A DNA stretch of 64,000 bases, taken from assembly GCF_001757995.1 (NCBI RefSeq), contig NZ_LXLV01000012.1, positions 98,274-162,273 of the forward strand, in the 5' to 3' direction. Of this stretch, positions 61,310 to 64,000 are shown piece by piece; position 1 is the stretch's first letter, and each line of letters starts with the position of its first letter. The DNA is from Bacillus mycoides (lineage in GTDB: Bacteria; Bacillota; Bacilli; Bacillales; Bacillaceae_G). Below the pieces are notes generated by a model. The model had not been told where the DNA came from and ran no database searches. It saw only the letters and a list, made by a program, of their open reading frames with translations. The position numbers and the translations under genes are program-made.

Positions 61310-61534
61310 GAATCTCTCCTTTTTCCCAGCCCTATTGTTTTAAAGCTACAAATCCTTTTTTGTTATTCATGCTTGAAGCCCTTTGTCAAAAAGGTGGATT
61401 CGATGCATGAATAACAAAAGAGAATGAATATTGGCAATTAAAATCTGACTCACTTCCTTTTCTAGGTTATCAGAATCGGGATATGTCCTGCGCTTAGCAT
61501 AGAGCCATGTGTTCATCAGACGTTTATTCTACAA

Positions 61535-61595
61535 CCGTTGTCTTGCCCAACCTATTGGAGCCGAGCAGGGCGAAAATACTGCCCTTTTTGGGGAA
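61535..61595 (-). pseudogene. ABC transporter ATPase fragment
   Basis: On the minus strand PKKGSIFALLGSNRLGKTTVVE, then stop: the start of an ABC ATPase with a damaged Walker A (GSNGAGKTT expected). Moderately GC-rich, it may have arrived with the serine hydrolase. The rest of 61310-61612 has no gene. Confidence 0.6.
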
Positions 61596-61612
61596 TAAGT
61601 TTAGTTTTCTAG

Positions 61613-61801
61613 ATGCCCTATTTAAATCCCTTCCATAAAGATTGGAGCCCACAAAAAATTGTAGCTAATATAAATGAAGCATATAATAATAGAACTTATG
61701 AATTTGGTAACACATACTCAGGAATAGGCTCAGATGGTATAGAGATTAGCGTGTATCTAGATAAAAATGGGGAAATCATCTCTGATTTCCCATCGGAATA
61801 A
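61613..61801 (+). pseudogene. Orphan EndoU nuclease toxin C-terminus
   Basis: Sixty-two residues: NPFHKDWSPQKIVANINEAY, then YSGIGSDGIEISVYLDKNGE and ending DFPSE. This fits the end of bacterial EndoU toxin domains (the w-x5-ki-x3-I-x-eAy, G-x3-Gi-x-i-x3-ldk-G-x-i segment). A TAG lies immediately upstream and the catalytic His part is missing. It is a toxin remnant kept beside its immunity gene. Confidence 0.65.
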
Positions 61802-61834
61802 ATTTTATTTTTAGTATAAAGGAGTACAATAGTA

Positions 61835-62185
61835 ATGAAATATCCATATAGTTTTGAAGTACTTACCAACGGAAAATTAGTTATGAGACTTCCCAGAGAA
61901 ATTAAACTTATTGAAACTTGTTTAGGCGTTGAAGTTTCTGCGTTTGGAGATTGGATTTTAGAAGAAATACATAGTGTTTTAAACGGGGAAAAAGATTGCG
62001 TGGAAGTAAATGGCAACATTTGCGGTTTAGAAATTCGGAAAGATACAACTATCGTCCTAGACAATTTGGCCGAAGATGGTAAGGGAGAATTTTGCGAGAT
62101 AGAAACGGTTGAATTAGTAGACTTAATTCATATTTGGCTAGATAAACGAAAAGAATTTAAAAAAGGGAAAAATAAAGAATTGTAA
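61835..62185 (+). CDS. Probable immunity protein to the EndoU toxin
   Basis: A 116-residue, acidic, soluble protein starting MKYPYSFEVLTNGKLVMRLP with a GLEIRKDTTIV strand and a C-terminal helix VDLIHIWLDKRK. AAAGGAG precedes the ATG. Position right after the EndoU tail is that of the cognate immunity gene. Family name not certain. Confidence 0.65.
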   Translation: MKYPYSFEVLTNGKLVMRLPREIKLIETCLGVEVSAFGDWILEEIHSVLNGEKDCVEVNGNICGLEIRKDTTIVLDNLAEDGKGEFCEIETVELVDLIHIWLDKRKEFKKGKNKEL

Positions 62186-62191
62186 TAATTT

Positions 62192-62223
62192 AAGTGGCTG
62201 ACTTCTACATGAAGTCGGCTTTA
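62192..62223 (+). terminator. Terminator
   Basis: GGCTGACTTC-TACAT-GAAGTCGGCTTTA after the immunity gene. Confidence 0.7.
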
Positions 62224-62418
62224 TCTATTATTTCACACACCTCCCGTTATCTTACGTTTTAAGATCGTTTTTTCTAGATAATTATTAGCAATAGTCATCG
62301 CAAGAGGTTCTGAAGATATTTTAGAGATGACTATTGCTAAAATTGTCTTACAAAAGAAGAGCAAGGACGTTATATTCGAACAGGATATCCCGTAAGATAG
62401 AAATTTAGGAGGCTATTT

Positions 62419-62718
62419 ATGAATGATAAAGATTATATTTATGAAGAATTAAGTGACTTTTTAGATGGAACATTCCATCAAGATATGGGAACACCAGAAA
62501 AAGCCTTACACGAATTTATAGAAGAAGCCCACAAAGTTTGTATAGAAAATACTATAAAGTACATAACTGCATTTTTAAACAGTGATCCATCCACGGAAAA
62601 AAAAGAAGAATTCATTGAATATTATACTGACATTTATTTTCCTGCTTTAAAACTGACTCCTCTAGAATGGCTTGAACAAACAGGTGAAACGTTGAAACAA
62701 GCATTAAAAAATACTTAG
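62419..62718 (+). CDS. CdiI-like immunity protein
   Basis: A 99-residue helical protein with ELSDFLDGTFHQDMGTPEKAL near the start and LTPLEWLEQTGE near the end, the pattern of the CdiI_2-type immunity family of contact-dependent inhibition and polymorphic toxin loci. TTAGGAGG precedes the ATG. No matching toxin gene is next to it. Confidence 0.75.
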   Translation: MNDKDYIYEELSDFLDGTFHQDMGTPEKALHEFIEEAHKVCIENTIKYITAFLNSDPSTEKKEEFIEYYTDIYFPALKLTPLEWLEQTGETLKQALKNT

Positions 62719-62724
62719 TAAAAA

Positions 62725-62756
62725 TCGATCGCCCATAGTAGGCGGTCTTTTTTTCT
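62725..62756 (+). terminator. Terminator
   Basis: GATCGCC-CATAGTA-GGCGGTCTTTTTTT. Confidence 0.85.
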
Positions 62757-62795
62757 TAAAGGACCTGCTCAATTAATCCCTAAAAACATAAAGTA
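62757..62795 (+). promoter_or_regulatory. Conserved promoter-like box upstream of YjcZ gene 3
   Basis: AAAGGACCTGCTCAA, a spacer, TAAAAACATAAAGTA (CATAnnnTA at 62787-62795), 63 bp before the gene's ATG. Confidence 0.6.
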
Positions 62796-62857
62796 AAGTG
62801 AACCCAGTGGAATGCATGTGTGACCTCGCGTTTTCTCCTAAAAAAGGAGGGATTAAT

Positions 62858-62977
62858 ATGGGATATGGCGGTAGTTGCGGTGGAGGCTGTGGCTTTGGTG
62901 GCGGATTCGCATTACTTGTTGTGCTCTTTATCTTATTAATAATAGTTGGAGCTAGCTGCAGCGGATTCGGTTGCTAA
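62858..62977 (+). CDS. YjcZ family sporulation mini-protein
   Basis: A 39-residue form: [16 protein letters not shown] head, [17 protein letters not shown] membrane segment, CSGFGC end. AAAGGAGG precedes the ATG. The GGCACTC-ATG-AGAGTGTCTTTT terminator follows at 62983-63003. Confidence 0.85.
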   Translation: MGYGGSCGGGCGFGGGFALLVVLFILLIIVGASCSGFGC

Positions 62978-63003
62978 GGAGAGGCACTCATGAGAGTGTC
63001 TTT

Positions 63004-63285
63004 TCTTTATAGGGTACTGCACCGTAAAATGAAGAAATTCATTGTTCTCCATAACGGAAATTTGATTTTTTTACAGTTATTCAAGATATGTGGTTCGGGT
63101 GCAAAAATAGGTCTAATCTTACTTTTATTCTCAAATTCAACTTGTTGAACTGATAAATAGGGGTGGTGACAGGGGAGATGGTACTACCCCTTAACGTAGA
63201 GTGGTAAAGGGAAACCTTTTTATCGTAGAGAATATATACGGAATAGGAATTTAAGTATGTACTTTCATGTGGAGGGAGAAATCTC
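63004..63285. other. Gap with one hairpin
   Basis: AGGGGTGGT...ACTACCCCTT around 63158-63192 could fold. No gene is supported. Confidence 0.4.
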
Positions 63286-63798
63286 ATGAATAAATTTGTA
63301 AATGACAAGTTTTATGAAACGAGAAATGACCTATTAAAGGAGATTAATTTATTGAGTGATGCTCAATTCAATAGTAAGCCAGATATGAATAAATGGAGTA
63401 TAGCACAAGTTTGTCAGCACTTAGTTTTATTAGATGAGGTAGCTATAAAAGTTATTTCATTTGGATTAAAAGAGATTGATAGTACCAAAAAAGAGCGTCA
63501 AGAAATTCACTCTATATTGTTAGATAGAACGAAAAAATTTACAGCCCCAGAAATTCTTGAACCAAGCTTGGAACCATTTGAAGTGCAACAAATGATTGAT
63601 TTGTTAAACGATGCGAGAAAAAAATTGATGACTTTTCTTAGTACAATAGAGGATGAATCTATGTTAGCGAAAAAATCAGTGAAGCATCCTGCTCTGGGAG
63701 AATTACTTCTTGATCAATGGATAGAACTGATATACTTGCATGAACAGCGTCACATAGAACAAATAAAAGAGATGAAATTACTTTTGAAAATAGTTTAA
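63286..63798 (+). CDS. DinB-like (DinB_2) protein
   Basis: A 170-residue four-helix-bundle protein. The metal-binding histidines are in CQHLVLLDE and HEQRHIEQI, the typical three-His pattern. Members include damage-inducible proteins and thiol-dependent transferases; the substrate here is unknown. GGAGGGAG precedes the ATG. Confidence 0.8.
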   Translation: MNKFVNDKFYETRNDLLKEINLLSDAQFNSKPDMNKWSIAQVCQHLVLLDEVAIKVISFGLKEIDSTKKERQEIHSILLDRTKKFTAPEILEPSLEPFEVQQMIDLLNDARKKLMTFLSTIEDESMLAKKSVKHPALGELLLDQWIELIYLHEQRHIEQIKEMKLLLKIV

Positions 63799-63877
63799 AA
63801 TAAGGAAGTCTTTGCTAAATATATATTTATAAAAATAAGGACAAATCATAGTTACATAAGCAAAAAGACACCATTTG

Positions 63878-64000
63878 GACTTATCCCCGTCAAGTAGACA
63901 ACTGTAAAAAAGACTATGCAGCCATCGAAATTCGATATTCGATCGGAGCTCGATGATTGAGTCGTTTTTGGAATCGTTTGTAGTTATAATGATAGATGTA
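63878..64000 (-). mobile_element. IS3-family transposase, 3' end, with element terminus
   Basis: From the window edge down to TAG at 63914-63916, the minus-strand frame reads YIYHYNYKRFQKRLNHRAPI then EYRISMAA-stop. This is the C-terminus of an IS3-type OrfB (NxxRxQxxLxxxxPxxYR pattern). The element's end lies near 63878-63905 (TTGGACTTATCCCCGTCAAG). The rest is beyond the window. Confidence 0.75.

Noticed and set aside
60699-61343. Long frames opposite to and within the GC-rich serine hydrolase
   Set aside because: High GC makes stop codons rare, so long shadow frames are expected; the Ser/Arg-rich product has no domain.

Overview
The window is a chromosomal segment of a Bacillus cereus-group bacterium. 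The evidence is the low-GC, AGGAGG-type coding, seven copies of a repeat matching the group-specific bcr1 element (each bounded by TTTAT), an SLH-domain amidase, a sortase C/LPNTA-protein pair, a type III class A beta-lactamase lipoprotein and three YjcZ-type mini-proteins. No rRNA, tRNA or CRISPR array was seen.

Layout. 1-6.1 kb is ordinary chromosome: the end of an enoyl-CoA hydratase, a MazG-like NTP pyrophosphatase, an M42 peptidase, the SLH amidase and an RNA methyltransferase-like gene. 6.3-22.7 kb is a catabolic block: gabP-gabT-gabD, a DUF3870 gene, a Cys-rich mini-protein, glaH (csiD) and lhgO, then a hydroxyproline-type epimerase/reductase pair behind a clear sigma-54 promoter, then a five-gene peptide ABC transporter. 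Together these would take up peptides, GABA/5-aminovalerate and hydroxyproline and feed 2-oxoglutarate or succinate. However, gabD carries an in-frame TGA in its PWNFP motif.

22.8-32.6 kb is an accessory, decaying region built around a type VII secretion (LXG) toxin operon: a WXG100 gene broken by a nonsense codon, Lap1- and Lap2-like partners, an LXG toxin and a membrane immunity protein. Downstream lie two orphan toxin tails, a duplicated immunity gene, a SUKH protein, two pieces of a tyrosine recombinase and a pair of small secreted proteins.

32.7-45.8 kb carries the beta-lactamase, an MHS-type carboxylate transporter divergent from a CitST-like two-component system with an orphan TctC-type binding protein, a Nudix gene next to a PLD-helicase-DUF3427 protein, a ParB-like gene and a DnaD-DnaB replication pair. 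46-59.4 kb is a run of small regulator/transporter units (TrmB/TauE, EamA, split permease with PadR, MarR, pssA, a DoxX-like gene under a Fur box, MFS, ArsR) plus srtC-basI.

59.4-64 kb is again accessory: a GC-rich serine hydrolase clearly unlike its surroundings, beside two abutting insertion-sequence ends; an orphan EndoU toxin tail followed by two immunity genes; a DinB-like protein; and the end of an IS3-family transposase at the window edge.

The strongest leads are the multi-cassette LXG locus, the sigma-54 promoter directly beside a bcr1 insertion, the glutarate/GABA/hydroxyproline block with its broken gabD, the shared promoter-like box of the three YjcZ genes, and the Nudix/PLD-helicase pair. 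All assignments were made by reading the sequence; no database search was run.
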